Assembly (NCBI GenBank): GCA_902615805.1
Contig: CACMQH010000002.1
Span: 1-64,000 of the forward strand
Source: Rhodospirillaceae bacterium
GTDB taxonomy: Bacteria; Pseudomonadota; Alphaproteobacteria; TMED109
Direction: 5' to 3'
Length of the DNA stretch: 64,000 nt
The translations under genes and the position numbers were made by a program. A model generated the notes under the pieces. The model was given only the letters and a program-made list of their open reading frames with translations. It was not told the DNA's origin and ran no database searches. Each line of letters begins with the position of its first letter. Positions within the stretch are counted from its first letter, which is position 1. Below, piece by piece: positions 56,694-63,865 of the stretch.

Positions 56694-58157
56694 ATGAAAT
56701 TAGACGAAGCCTTAACTTTTGATGATGTTTTAATAAGACCAGGATACTCTTCAATTTTACCAAGAGATGTTAGTACCAATACTTATTTCTCTAGAGAAAT
56801 AAAAATTAATATTCCGCTTGTTTCTGCAGCTATGGATACCGTAACTGAAGCTAAAATGGCTATAGCTATAGCACAGGGAGGAGGAATAGGAGTTATTCAT
56901 AAGAATAATTCTATAGATCAACAAATAGCAGAAATAGTAAAGGTTAAAAAATATGAATCGGGAATGGTTGTTGACCCAATTACTATAAGAGATGATTTGT
57001 CTCTTAAAAACTTAATTTCTTTAAAAGAAAAATTTAATATATCAGGTTTTCCAGTTGTTAATAAAAACAATAAGGTAGTAGGAATTATTACTAATAGGGA
57101 TGTAAGGTTTGCTCAAAATATGTCACAACCAATTAGTGAATTAATGACAAAAAAAAATTTAATTACAGCTGAAGCAGGTATTAGTAGAAAAAAGGCTTTA
57201 GATATTTTACATAGTAATAAAATAGAGAAACTAATAGTTATTGACAAAGGTAAAAGATGTGTGGGATTAATTACTGTTACAGACATAAAAAAATCAAAAA
57301 AATACCCTTTAGCTACGAAGGACCATATAGGAAGGCTAAGAGTGGCTGCTGCAATTGGAGTAGGGGAAGATGGATTAAATAGAGCCGAGTCTATCTTTAA
57401 AGCTGGAGCAGATGCAATAGTTTTAGATACTGCCCATGCGCATTCTAAAAGAGTAATAGATACAATTAGAGCTATTAGAAAAATAGTTAAAAATAATATT
57501 CAAGTAATAGCAGGAAATATCGCTACTAAAGAAGCTGCAAAAATGTTGCTAAAGGAAAAAGTTGACGCTATCAAAATAGGAATAGGCCCAGGATCTATAT
57601 GCACTACCAGAATAATAGCAGGAGTAGGTGTTCCCCAATTTAGTGCTATTACAGAAATATATGAAGCTACAAAAAAGTCAAAAATTCCGCTTATAGCTGA
57701 TGGGGGTATAAGATATTCTGGAGATGTTGCAAAAGCTATAGGAGCAGGAGCTGATTGCGTTATGATTGGATCACTTTTAGCAGGCACACAAGAGTCCCCA
57801 GGAGAAGTTTTTTTATTTCAAGGTAGATCTTATAAATCTTATAGAGGTATGGGGTCTTTAGCAGCTATGGAAAAAGGTTCCTCAGATAGATATTTTCAAC
57901 AGGATGTACAAGACAAGTTAAAGTTTGTACCTGAAGGCGTAGAGGGAAGAGTTCCATTTAAAGGAGCTAGCTCAGAAGTTATTTTTCAATTAGTTGGAGG
58001 GTTAAGAGCAGCAATGGGATACACAGGTAATTTAAATATAAATAAAATGAAAAGCAATTGTAAATTTCAAAAAATTACTACGGCTGGTGTTAAAGAAAGT
58101 CATATTCATGATATTGCAGTTACAAAAGAAGCGCCAAATTATAAAACTGAACGATAG
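56694..58157 (+). CDS. guaB: IMP dehydrogenase
   Basis: GuaB oxidises IMP to XMP, the committed step to GMP. The 487 residues include LTFDDVLIRPGYS near the start, two CBS domains (about 95-200), the active-site Cys C303 in GSICTTRI and the flap GYTGNL-like region. A clear AGGAGA precedes the ATG. guaB, rsmB and guaA are in line on the plus strand, and guaA completes the route. Confidence 0.96.
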   Translation: MKLDEALTFDDVLIRPGYSSILPRDVSTNTYFSREIKINIPLVSAAMDTVTEAKMAIAIAQGGGIGVIHKNNSIDQQIAEIVKVKKYESGMVVDPITIRDDLSLKNLISLKEKFNISGFPVVNKNNKVVGIITNRDVRFAQNMSQPISELMTKKNLITAEAGISRKKALDILHSNKIEKLIVIDKGKRCVGLITVTDIKKSKKYPLATKDHIGRLRVAAAIGVGEDGLNRAESIFKAGADAIVLDTAHAHSKRVIDTIRAIRKIVKNNIQVIAGNIATKEAAKMLLKEKVDAIKIGIGPGSICTTRIIAGVGVPQFSAITEIYEATKKSKIPLIADGGIRYSGDVAKAIGAGADCVMIGSLLAGTQESPGEVFLFQGRSYKSYRGMGSLAAMEKGSSDRYFQQDVQDKLKFVPEGVEGRVPFKGASSEVIFQLVGGLRAAMGYTGNLNINKMKSNCKFQKITTAGVKESHIHDIAVTKEAPNYKTER

Positions 58158-58159
58158 TA

Positions 58160-59410
58160 ATGAAAGTAGGTGCCGTTCTTGTTGCTTCTATTTTATTAGT
58201 AGAAGACATAATAATTAAAAAAATCCAAGCTAAAAAAACCTTAAAAAACTTTATAAGAAGTAATAAATATATTGGATCAAAAGATAGAAAGCTACTATAC
58301 GAAATTACCTTTAATATGTTAAAAAAATACTTTGGTTTACTTTATATTTGTAAAATTTATGATATAAATTGTTCGGTAAGAAACCTAGCTCTTTTTAATT
58401 TTTGTAATAAATTTAAACATCATAATTTAGAAGATTTATATCAGGGTAAATATTCCTTAAAAAAAAAAGATGGGGATTTTTATATTTTTAATAAAGCTAT
58501 TAATTTTAGAGGAGAAGTAAAACCTATGCTCCCTAGTTGGTTGGAAAAAAAAATCTTAATTAATACAGAAACAGAAAAATTTTTTTTTTATAACTCTATA
58601 TTATCAGAGCCCAGATTTGATATCGCAATAAACCTTATGAAATACTCTAGAGAGGAAGTAAAAAATAAATTAAAAAAATATAATATAATATGTAGTTATA
58701 CAAAAAACTCTACTGTAGGTATTACTGTTAATAATAGGATTCCAAAAAATACTTTAAAGAAAATTAAAAGTGATATGTTTGAAGTTCAAGATGAAGGGTC
58801 ACAACTAATGACACTTTTAATTGGAGTACAGACAAATATGAAAATTTTAGATATGTGTGCTGGGAAAGGAACAAAAACTATATTAATGAGTAACTTATTA
58901 AAAAGTGAAGGCTTTATAACAGCTTTTGATAAAATAAAAGAAAGGTTAGGTGTTTTAAAAAATAGAGTTAAAGAATTAAAGTTGAAAAATATTAATTTTG
59001 ATTTTGATTTTAAAAACCAAGGTCAGTTTGATTTAGTTTTGTGTGATGTGCCATGTAGTGGTATAGGCACCTGGAGAAGAAGGCCTGAAAATATTATATG
59101 GTTAAAAAATGAAGAATTAGAAAAATTAAAATTAGTACAGAATAATATTTTACTTAATGCTGCCAAGCTTTGCAAAGCTGGTGGAAAAATTGTTTATATA
59201 ACTTGCTCTTTGCTCTATGATGAAAATGAATTTCAGATAAAAAGCTTTTTAAATAATTTCAAAAACTTTGATGTTATAAATTTTAGAGAAGATATACAAA
59301 AGTATTTAAAAAAAGAAATATTTAAATACAATAAATATGGTTTAACTCTAACCCCTGATGTTTTGAATACAGACGGATATTTTATTAGTATGTTAAAAAA
59401 AACAGCATAA
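58160..59410 (+). CDS. rsmB: 16S rRNA (cytosine-C5)-methyltransferase RsmB-type
   Basis: The 416-residue protein has an N-terminal NusB-like helical domain (to about 135) and a NOL1/NOP2/Sun catalytic domain with ILDMCAGKGTKT, DVPCSGIGTWRRRPE and the catalytic TCS in VYITCSLLY. RsmB methylates C967 of 16S rRNA; relatives target other sites, so the exact base is inferred. It starts 2 bases after guaB, and guaA follows after a 47-base AT-rich gap. Confidence 0.85.
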   Translation: MKVGAVLVASILLVEDIIIKKIQAKKTLKNFIRSNKYIGSKDRKLLYEITFNMLKKYFGLLYICKIYDINCSVRNLALFNFCNKFKHHNLEDLYQGKYSLKKKDGDFYIFNKAINFRGEVKPMLPSWLEKKILINTETEKFFFYNSILSEPRFDIAINLMKYSREEVKNKLKKYNIICSYTKNSTVGITVNNRIPKNTLKKIKSDMFEVQDEGSQLMTLLIGVQTNMKILDMCAGKGTKTILMSNLLKSEGFITAFDKIKERLGVLKNRVKELKLKNINFDFDFKNQGQFDLVLCDVPCSGIGTWRRRPENIIWLKNEELEKLKLVQNNILLNAAKLCKAGGKIVYITCSLLYDENEFQIKSFLNNFKNFDVINFREDIQKYLKKEIFKYNKYGLTLTPDVLNTDGYFISMLKKTA

Positions 59411-59457
59411 AAATGATTATTTATATTTAATAAAATTAATTAATGATATAAAGATTT

Positions 59458-61020
59458 ATGATTAACAATAATAAAAAATATGTTCCTGTTTTGGTTGTAG
59501 ACTTTGGTAGTCAGACTACCCAACTAATACTTAGAAGAATTAGAGAAATAGGTATTTATTGTGAAGTTATATCTTACCAACAGATTATGGATAAAATAAA
59601 AGAACTAAAGCCAAAGGCGATTATTTTTTCAGGGGGACCATCTTCAGCATTTCACAGATTTTCTCCAAAAGTTGATAAAGAAGTTTTTGACATTAAAATA
59701 CCAATATTAGGGATTTGCTATGGAATGCAAATAATTTGTGAACAACTAAATGGTAAAGTTAACAAAACACATAAGAGAGAATTTGGAAAAGCTTATATAA
59801 GAGCATTAAAAAAAAGTACTTTATTTAAAGATAATATTAAATTAAATAGTAAGACACAAGTTTGGATGAGCCATGGAGATGAAGTGGTAAAGGTTCCAAC
59901 AGGATTCGAAATTATAGCAAGGTCAGATAATAATATTGCCGCTATTTCAAATAAAAAGAAAAAAATTTATGGGTTACAGTTTCACCCTGAAGTAATACAT
60001 ACCTTAAAAGGCAAACAATTAATTAGAAACTTTGTTTTACATATCGCAAAAATTAAGCAGGAATGGAAAATTAATGATTTTTTAGAAGAGCAAGTAAGCT
60101 TAATTAAAAATAAAGTTGGAAAAAATAAAGTTATTTGTGGTTTGTCAGGAGGTGTCGATTCTTCAGTTGTTGCTGCACTGATTAATAAAGCAATAGGAAA
60201 TCAATTAACGTGTATTTTTGTTGATCATGGGCTTTTAAGAAAATATGAAGAAAAAGAAGTAATATATAATTTTAAAAAATATACAAATGCCAAAATAATT
60301 TACGTTAATGCAAAAAATTTATTTATGCAGAAATTAAAAGGAATTAAAGATCCAGAAAGAAAAAGAAAGGTAATTGGAAGAGAGTTCATAAAAATATTTG
60401 AAATAGAAGCAAAGAAAATAAAAGATGCAAAATTTTTAGCACAAGGAACCCTTTATCCTGACGTTATAGAATCAAAAATAATTCAGGGATCAAAGTTAAA
60501 AGTTATAAAATCTCATCATAATGTAGGAGGATTACCTAAAAGGCTAAACCTAGAATTAATTGAGCCTTTAAGAGAGCTTTTTAAAGATGAGGTTAGAAGT
60601 TTAGGAAAAGAGTTAAATTTACCTGATAATATTATTCAAAGACACCCATTTCCTGGGCCTGGACTGGCAATAAGAATACCAGGAGAAATAACAGCTAATA
60701 AAATTAGAATCTTACAAAATGCAGATTATATCTATATTAATGAGCTAAAAAAATACAAACTTTATAATAAAATCTGGCAGGCATTTTGTGTATTATTGCC
60801 TATTAGAAGTGTAGGAGTAATGGGAGATAGTCGCTCTTATGAACTAACTTTATCTATAAGAGCAATTACTTCAAAGGATGGAATGACAGCTGAAGTTTTT
60901 TATTTCAAAGAAGACTTTATACAAAATCTTGCGGGAAAAATAATAGGCCAAGTTAAAGGAATAAATAGAGTTCTATACGATATAACCTCCAAGCCTCCAG
61001 CAACTATCGAGTGGGAGTAG
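59458..61020 (+). CDS. guaA: GMP synthase (glutamine-hydrolysing)
   Basis: GuaA aminates XMP to GMP. The 520 residues have the class I glutamine amidotransferase with C87 (GICYGMQ) and the histidine in LQFHPEV, the ATP-pyrophosphatase loop GLSGGVDSSV near 225 and the dimerisation domain ending PPATIEWE. The last 18 bases of the gene recur downstream, which fits integration of mobile DNA into this 3' end, a known integration hotspot in other bacteria. Confidence 0.96.
   Translation: MINNNKKYVPVLVVDFGSQTTQLILRRIREIGIYCEVISYQQIMDKIKELKPKAIIFSGGPSSAFHRFSPKVDKEVFDIKIPILGICYGMQIICEQLNGKVNKTHKREFGKAYIRALKKSTLFKDNIKLNSKTQVWMSHGDEVVKVPTGFEIIARSDNNIAAISNKKKKIYGLQFHPEVIHTLKGKQLIRNFVLHIAKIKQEWKINDFLEEQVSLIKNKVGKNKVICGLSGGVDSSVVAALINKAIGNQLTCIFVDHGLLRKYEEKEVIYNFKKYTNAKIIYVNAKNLFMQKLKGIKDPERKRKVIGREFIKIFEIEAKKIKDAKFLAQGTLYPDVIESKIIQGSKLKVIKSHHNVGGLPKRLNLELIEPLRELFKDEVRSLGKELNLPDNIIQRHPFPGPGLAIRIPGEITANKIRILQNADYIYINELKKYKLYNKIWQAFCVLLPIRSVGVMGDSRSYELTLSIRAITSKDGMTAEVFYFKEDFIQNLAGKIIGQVKGINRVLYDITSKPPATIEWE
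61003..61020 (+). repeat. att-like repeat, copy 1 (guaA 3' end)
   Basis: ACTATCGAGTGGGAGTAG, ending in the guaA stop codon. It is repeated with one mismatch at 62426-62443, and its last 12 bases are repeated exactly at 63710-63721. This is interpreted as the attB/attL core of integrated elements. Confidence 0.65.
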
Positions 61021-61120
61021 TCCCAAATTTTTAAACCTTTAGTGAGTATGGGTTTTAGGAAAAAACTAACATTCAAAGTAGGTTCAAAAAAGTTAGTTTT
61101 CTGATGTTTTGAAGTCCTTA

Positions 61121-61140
61121 GATTCAAAGTTAGATTCATA
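61121..61140 (+). repeat. GATTCAAAG-type repeat pair, left copy
   Basis: GATTCAAAGTTAGATTCATA here matches GATTCAAAGTTGACTCAAAG at 62365-62384 except for a one-base gap and a few changes. Each contains two units of GANTCAWAG, and the two lie inside the ends of the first islet. They may be integrase arm sites; the GANTC in them is also the CcrM methylation motif. Confidence 0.45.
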
Positions 61141-61177
61141 GAATTGACCCTATTGCTTCTCATAAGTATAAAATTCT

Positions 61178-61245
61178 GCTCTATTATTTTGAGCAGGGGA
61201 ATCATAATTCTAAGGTCGCAAGTTCAAATCTTGCCACCGCCACCA
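61178..61245 (+). pseudogene. 5'-degraded tRNA-Met(CAT) fragment
   Basis: From the anticodon arm on, the sequence is a regular tRNA: anticodon loop ATCATAA (61201-61207, CAT at 61203-61205), five-base variable loop, T-stem GCAAG/CTTGC with TTCAAAT loop, CACCGCC acceptor strand, A and CCA (61243-61245). A D-stem GCTC/GAGC survives but its loop lacks the invariant GG, and the bases where the 5' acceptor strand should be do not pair with CACCGCC. It is probably a tRNA 3' half left by integration rather than a working gene. Confidence 0.65.
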
Positions 61246-61447
61246 CAAACCCACAGTCATTAGAGATTACAGGGTTTCCAAAAATCTAAAAAACAAAATA
61301 CTTTTTTTTACCCTTTTTTACTCTAAAAAATCGGTGCTAAATATAAGGACGTTATTTAATTAAAAACATTATTGATAGGTCATATTTTGGTAATAAATAG
61401 TTGATAGAACCTGGTTTTAAATTTATAAAATATTGCTTTTTAAAAAT

Positions 61448-62200
61448 ATGATAATTTATACAGTAAATACTAACCAATATGATATTATGTCAGATAAACA
61501 TTTTTTTCATAAAAATGTTAAATACGTATGTTTTTATTCAGGAGAAATTAATAAAGTAGGCAAATGGGAATATATTAAAATAAATAGGAATAAAAATAGT
61601 CTTGTTCAATCTAGACAATATAAAATCAACTACTTTAAATTTTTTCCTAATGAAAAAACAGTTTACATAGACAGCAATAGGTTGATGAAAAAAAATTTTG
61701 TTGATAAGTGTATGCAAATATTTGACAATTCAGATTTTGCAGTTTTAAAACATCCTTCACGTAAGTCATTCTTAGATGAATTAATAGATTGGTATTTGAT
61801 TTCAGTAATCAAACAAAAGGATTTTAAAAAAATTATAAAACTATTTGAAAAATATAATTATGATTATAATACTCATCTATGTCCTCACTTGTATTGTATA
61901 TGGAGAAGAGATAATACCTTAAATAGGAATTTTTCAAAACAATGGTGGAAAAATTATAATATTTTTAAATTAAGAGATCAGTTATTGTTTTCCTTAACTC
62001 TTCAACAAAATTTATATACTCCTTTAATTATTAACAAAGATAATTTTACAAATAAACTGAATCACTTTAAGACTTATCAAAAAAATAAAAAAAAGGTAAA
62101 AAATATTTTTAAAATAGTTACAAATGTAAGAAATCTTACTCAAAAAAATTTAAGTTTTTCCTTAGATACTTTAAAGTGGAGAAAAATTGAAAGTAATTGA
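61448..62200 (+). CDS. DUF616-type glycosyltransferase
   Basis: The 250-residue protein follows the pattern of the TOD1/MUCI70 (DUF616) glycosyltransferase family: YTVNTNQYD at the start, YVCFYSGE, a QSRQYKINYFKFFPNEKTVYIDSN stretch (in parts, near 50-75, with the DxN-like metal site), LKHPSRKSFLDELIDW and, later, WWKNYNIF with RDQLLFSL. It would add a sugar to surface polysaccharide or lipid. I chose the ATG at 61448. It is the only gene between att-like copies 1 and 2. Confidence 0.7.
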   Translation: MIIYTVNTNQYDIMSDKHFFHKNVKYVCFYSGEINKVGKWEYIKINRNKNSLVQSRQYKINYFKFFPNEKTVYIDSNRLMKKNFVDKCMQIFDNSDFAVLKHPSRKSFLDELIDWYLISVIKQKDFKKIIKLFEKYNYDYNTHLCPHLYCIWRRDNTLNRNFSKQWWKNYNIFKLRDQLLFSLTLQQNLYTPLIINKDNFTNKLNHFKTYQKNKKKVKNIFKIVTNVRNLTQKNLSFSLDTLKWRKIESN

Positions 62201-62364
62201 AAAATATTAATTGCTGGAAGAATGTAAATTATTTTTAGAAGAAAAAAGGTTTTAAAGTATAATACTAAAATCCACTGCTCAAGATTTGGAAACATAGACT
62301 AGAAAAGAAGTTAAAAGTTATATAAAATAATATTAAGTATTATTGAAAGTCAATTGTGGCGGGA

Positions 62365-62385
62365 GATTCAAAGTTGACTCAAAGT
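62365..62385 (+). repeat. GATTCAAAG-type repeat pair, right copy
   Basis: GATTCAAAGTTGACTCAAAGT, two units of GANTCAAAG, the partner of the pair at 61121. It sits about 40 bases before att-like copy 2. Confidence 0.45.
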
Positions 62386-62425
62386 ATTTTAAAATCCATA
62401 GTGAGTAAGACTTTCAGGACTTTAG

Positions 62426-62443
62426 ACTATTGAGTGGGAGTAG
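62426..62443 (+). repeat. att-like repeat, copy 2
   Basis: ACTATTGAGTGGGAGTAG, 17 of 18 bases identical to the end of guaA (61003-61020). It is not inside a gene. It would be the far end of the first integrated segment and the near end of the next. Confidence 0.65.
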
Positions 62444-62495
62444 AGAAAAAATTAATAAAAGTACTCTTAAAACAAAATGTGATAATCATTAAACA

Positions 62496-62553
62496 TAGCA
62501 ACATTAATTAGTGTTGCTACGAAATACCTCGGGAGGAGACAAATTGTAGCAAC
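62496..62553 (+). promoter_or_regulatory. Possible alternative-stem RNA element
   Basis: Three segments pair in two exclusive ways: TAGCAACA (62496-62503) with TGTTGCTA (62512-62519), or GTTGCTAC (62513-62520) with GTAGCAAC (62546-62553). The second stem encloses CCTCGGGAGG, itself a small hairpin. This could be a cis-acting regulatory RNA, a small RNA or an inverted-repeat end of a mobile piece. Nothing else supports a choice. Confidence 0.35.
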
Positions 62554-62555
62554 TA

Positions 62556-62580
62556 TATGAGAATAATAATCATTCTCATA
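62556..62580. promoter_or_regulatory. Fur-like palindrome upstream of the NTF2-like gene
   Basis: TATGAGAAT, seven bases, ATTCTCATA: perfect nine-base arms. The core AATAATAATCATT resembles Fur/Mur-type iron boxes (GATAATGATAATCATTATC). A second half-like TGATAATCATTA stands at 62479-62490. It lies about 95 bases before the ATG at 62675. Regulator and target are inference. Confidence 0.4.
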
Positions 62581-62674
62581 ATAGTCAAGGGATATTTCTA
62601 ATACTAATTAATTTAAAAAAGATATATATTAATATTAAAAGTTTTTAAATTTCAATTAGTTAAACTTAAGAAAA

Positions 62675-63166
62675 ATGTTTGAAAAAGTAACATATAAATT
62701 AACTCAGAGTGTTTGCAATAATGATGGAGAAAGTCTTTCTAACCTTTTTGCAGATAATGGTGTGTATCATGACTATATATATGGTTCCTTTAAAGGAAAA
62801 AAAAATATAAAATTAATGCTGAATAACTATTTTCACAGAGATGCAAAAAATTTTTTCTGGGAAATGAGTGATCATGTATTTAAAGAAGATATAGGATATG
62901 CTAAATATATGTTTGCATTTACATCTAAAATTCCAGAATATTTAGGAAAAAAAGTAGTAGTGTCAGGAATTAGTTTCTTTAGGTTTAAATTTAACTCTAT
63001 TGTTGAATATAGTGAGTCCGTTAATGGAGGATTAGCGATGGTGCAATTAGGTGTTAAACCGGAAAAAATGCAAAAAGTTTTCTTGAAATGGTTCAAACGT
63101 TCTTTAGAAGATGATTTTAATTTAAGAAACTTTTATAAAGGTAATAGTAATGGGGAAAATAAATGA
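62675..63166 (+). CDS. NTF2-like (SnoaL-type) protein
   Basis: The 163-residue protein has the NTF2-like cone pattern: an N-terminal helix, a FADNGVYHDYIYGSFKGKKNIKLML stretch (in parts, near 24-50), a WEMSDHVF strand and a long last helix. This fold serves as small isomerases, hydrolases or simple binding pockets. Conserved H and D in YHDY could be catalytic. The next gene overlaps it by 4 bases. It is the first cargo gene after att-like copy 2. Confidence 0.65.
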   Translation: MFEKVTYKLTQSVCNNDGESLSNLFADNGVYHDYIYGSFKGKKNIKLMLNNYFHRDAKNFFWEMSDHVFKEDIGYAKYMFAFTSKIPEYLGKKVVVSGISFFRFKFNSIVEYSESVNGGLAMVQLGVKPEKMQKVFLKWFKRSLEDDFNLRNFYKGNSNGENK

Positions 63167-63630
63167 AATTTTTTTTATTATTTTTTATGATTATTAATAC
63201 AGTATCTGCTGGTCAATTAATCAATGAATTTAATTTTAGTGCTTCTACTGACGGACTATATAAATTAAAAGATGGGAGAGTTTTTGAAGCATCAAGTTTA
63301 GACGGTCATCTAAAAAATAATGTGGGCAGTTACGGAAAAATAAAATGTAATAGTTTAATTGAGACCAAGAGAAGTGAACTAATTTTTTTAAAAGTTATAT
63401 GTGAGATTTCTCTGAATGATGGGAATACAATTTGGTCAGTTTTAGAGAGAAGTAGTTCATCTTTTAAAGCAGGAGTTGGAGAGTCAACAGTTATTGATGC
63501 TACAGGAAAATATAGTAAGTTAATAGGAACTAAATGTATTTATGCAGTAACCAAATATAAAAACTCCAGTTTTGTAAAAGAACAATGTGAAATAAATGAT
63601 AAAATTCTTAGTGAACTTAAAAATAAATAA
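63163..63630 (+). CDS. Exported protein of unknown function
   Basis: A signal peptide (1-16, ending VSAG) is followed by about 139 residues predicted mainly beta-stranded. The stretch ATGKYSKLIGTKCIYAVTKY (about 110-130) resembles a pattern of small beta-barrel lipocalin-like or allene-oxide-cyclase-like proteins (GxGxYxxLxGxCxY). Four cysteines are present. Overlap with the NTF2-like gene suggests a two-gene cassette. Confidence 0.6.
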   Translation: MKFFLLFFMIINTVSAGQLINEFNFSASTDGLYKLKDGRVFEASSLDGHLKNNVGSYGKIKCNSLIETKRSELIFLKVICEISLNDGNTIWSVLERSSSSFKAGVGESTVIDATGKYSKLIGTKCIYAVTKYKNSSFVKEQCEINDKILSELKNK

Positions 63631-63709
63631 TCTAGTTAAAATTTTCAGGTTACTTCCAAGTAAAGATGAAATTCACTTTCACAAAGGGTTTTAGAGAGCA
63701 TGTTTAATA

Positions 63710-63721
63710 GAGTGGGAGTAG
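63710..63721 (+). repeat. att-like repeat, copy 3
   Basis: GAGTGGGAGTAG, identical to the last 12 bases of guaA; a following T extends the match to 13. Flanks differ from copies 1 and 2. It would mark the right end of the second islet. Confidence 0.6.
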
Positions 63722-63761
63722 TTCATAGATCATAAGTGCTTGATATAGGTGTTTGTTAGTT

Positions 63762-63813
63762 AGCAAGTAGTTAGATACTCAACCCTTTTTCTTTGCTATT
63801 ACTTGCTTTTTCA
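63762..63813 (+). terminator. Possible terminator after copy 3
   Basis: AGCAAGTA (63762-63769) pairs with TACTTGCT (63800-63807), followed by five further T. The 30-base loop is large for a terminator, so the call is tentative. It lies 130 bases after the exported-protein gene. Confidence 0.3.
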
Positions 63814-63865
63814 TTAAAATGTTAGATACAAATTTAGAAACTACAGCAAATATGGGAAAGAACAA

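Larger units (their letters stand above)
61021..61447. other. Gap between guaA and the glycosyltransferase gene
   Basis: These 427 bases hold no plausible protein. They contain the repeated ATTCAAAGT motifs (61071, 61122), a degraded tRNA-Met fragment (61178-61245), an imperfect stem of AAACCC and GGGTTT right after its CCA, and two near-identical TTTTTTACCC/TTTTTTACTC tracts about 61303-61322. The content is what one expects of the edge of an integrated element. Confidence 0.55.
62201..62674. other. Gap between glycosyltransferase and NTF2-like genes
   Basis: These 474 bases contain no plausible gene but several signals: the right GATTCAAAG pair (62365-62385), att-like copy 2 (62426-62443), three mutually pairing segments (62496-62553) and a 9-base-arm palindrome (62556-62580). 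At 62355-62375 the minus strand reads like a tRNA 3' end (TTTGAATCTCCCGCCAC), too short to call. Confidence 0.5.

Noticed and set aside
61178-61245. tmRNA acceptor piece
   Set aside because: The segment has an ordinary anticodon arm with CAT and a normal variable loop, and no tag-coding region follows within several hundred bases.
62355-62375. Minus-strand tRNA 3' end (TTTGAATCTCCCGCCAC)
   Set aside because: No pairing T-stem, no CCA and no anticodon arm; too short to call.
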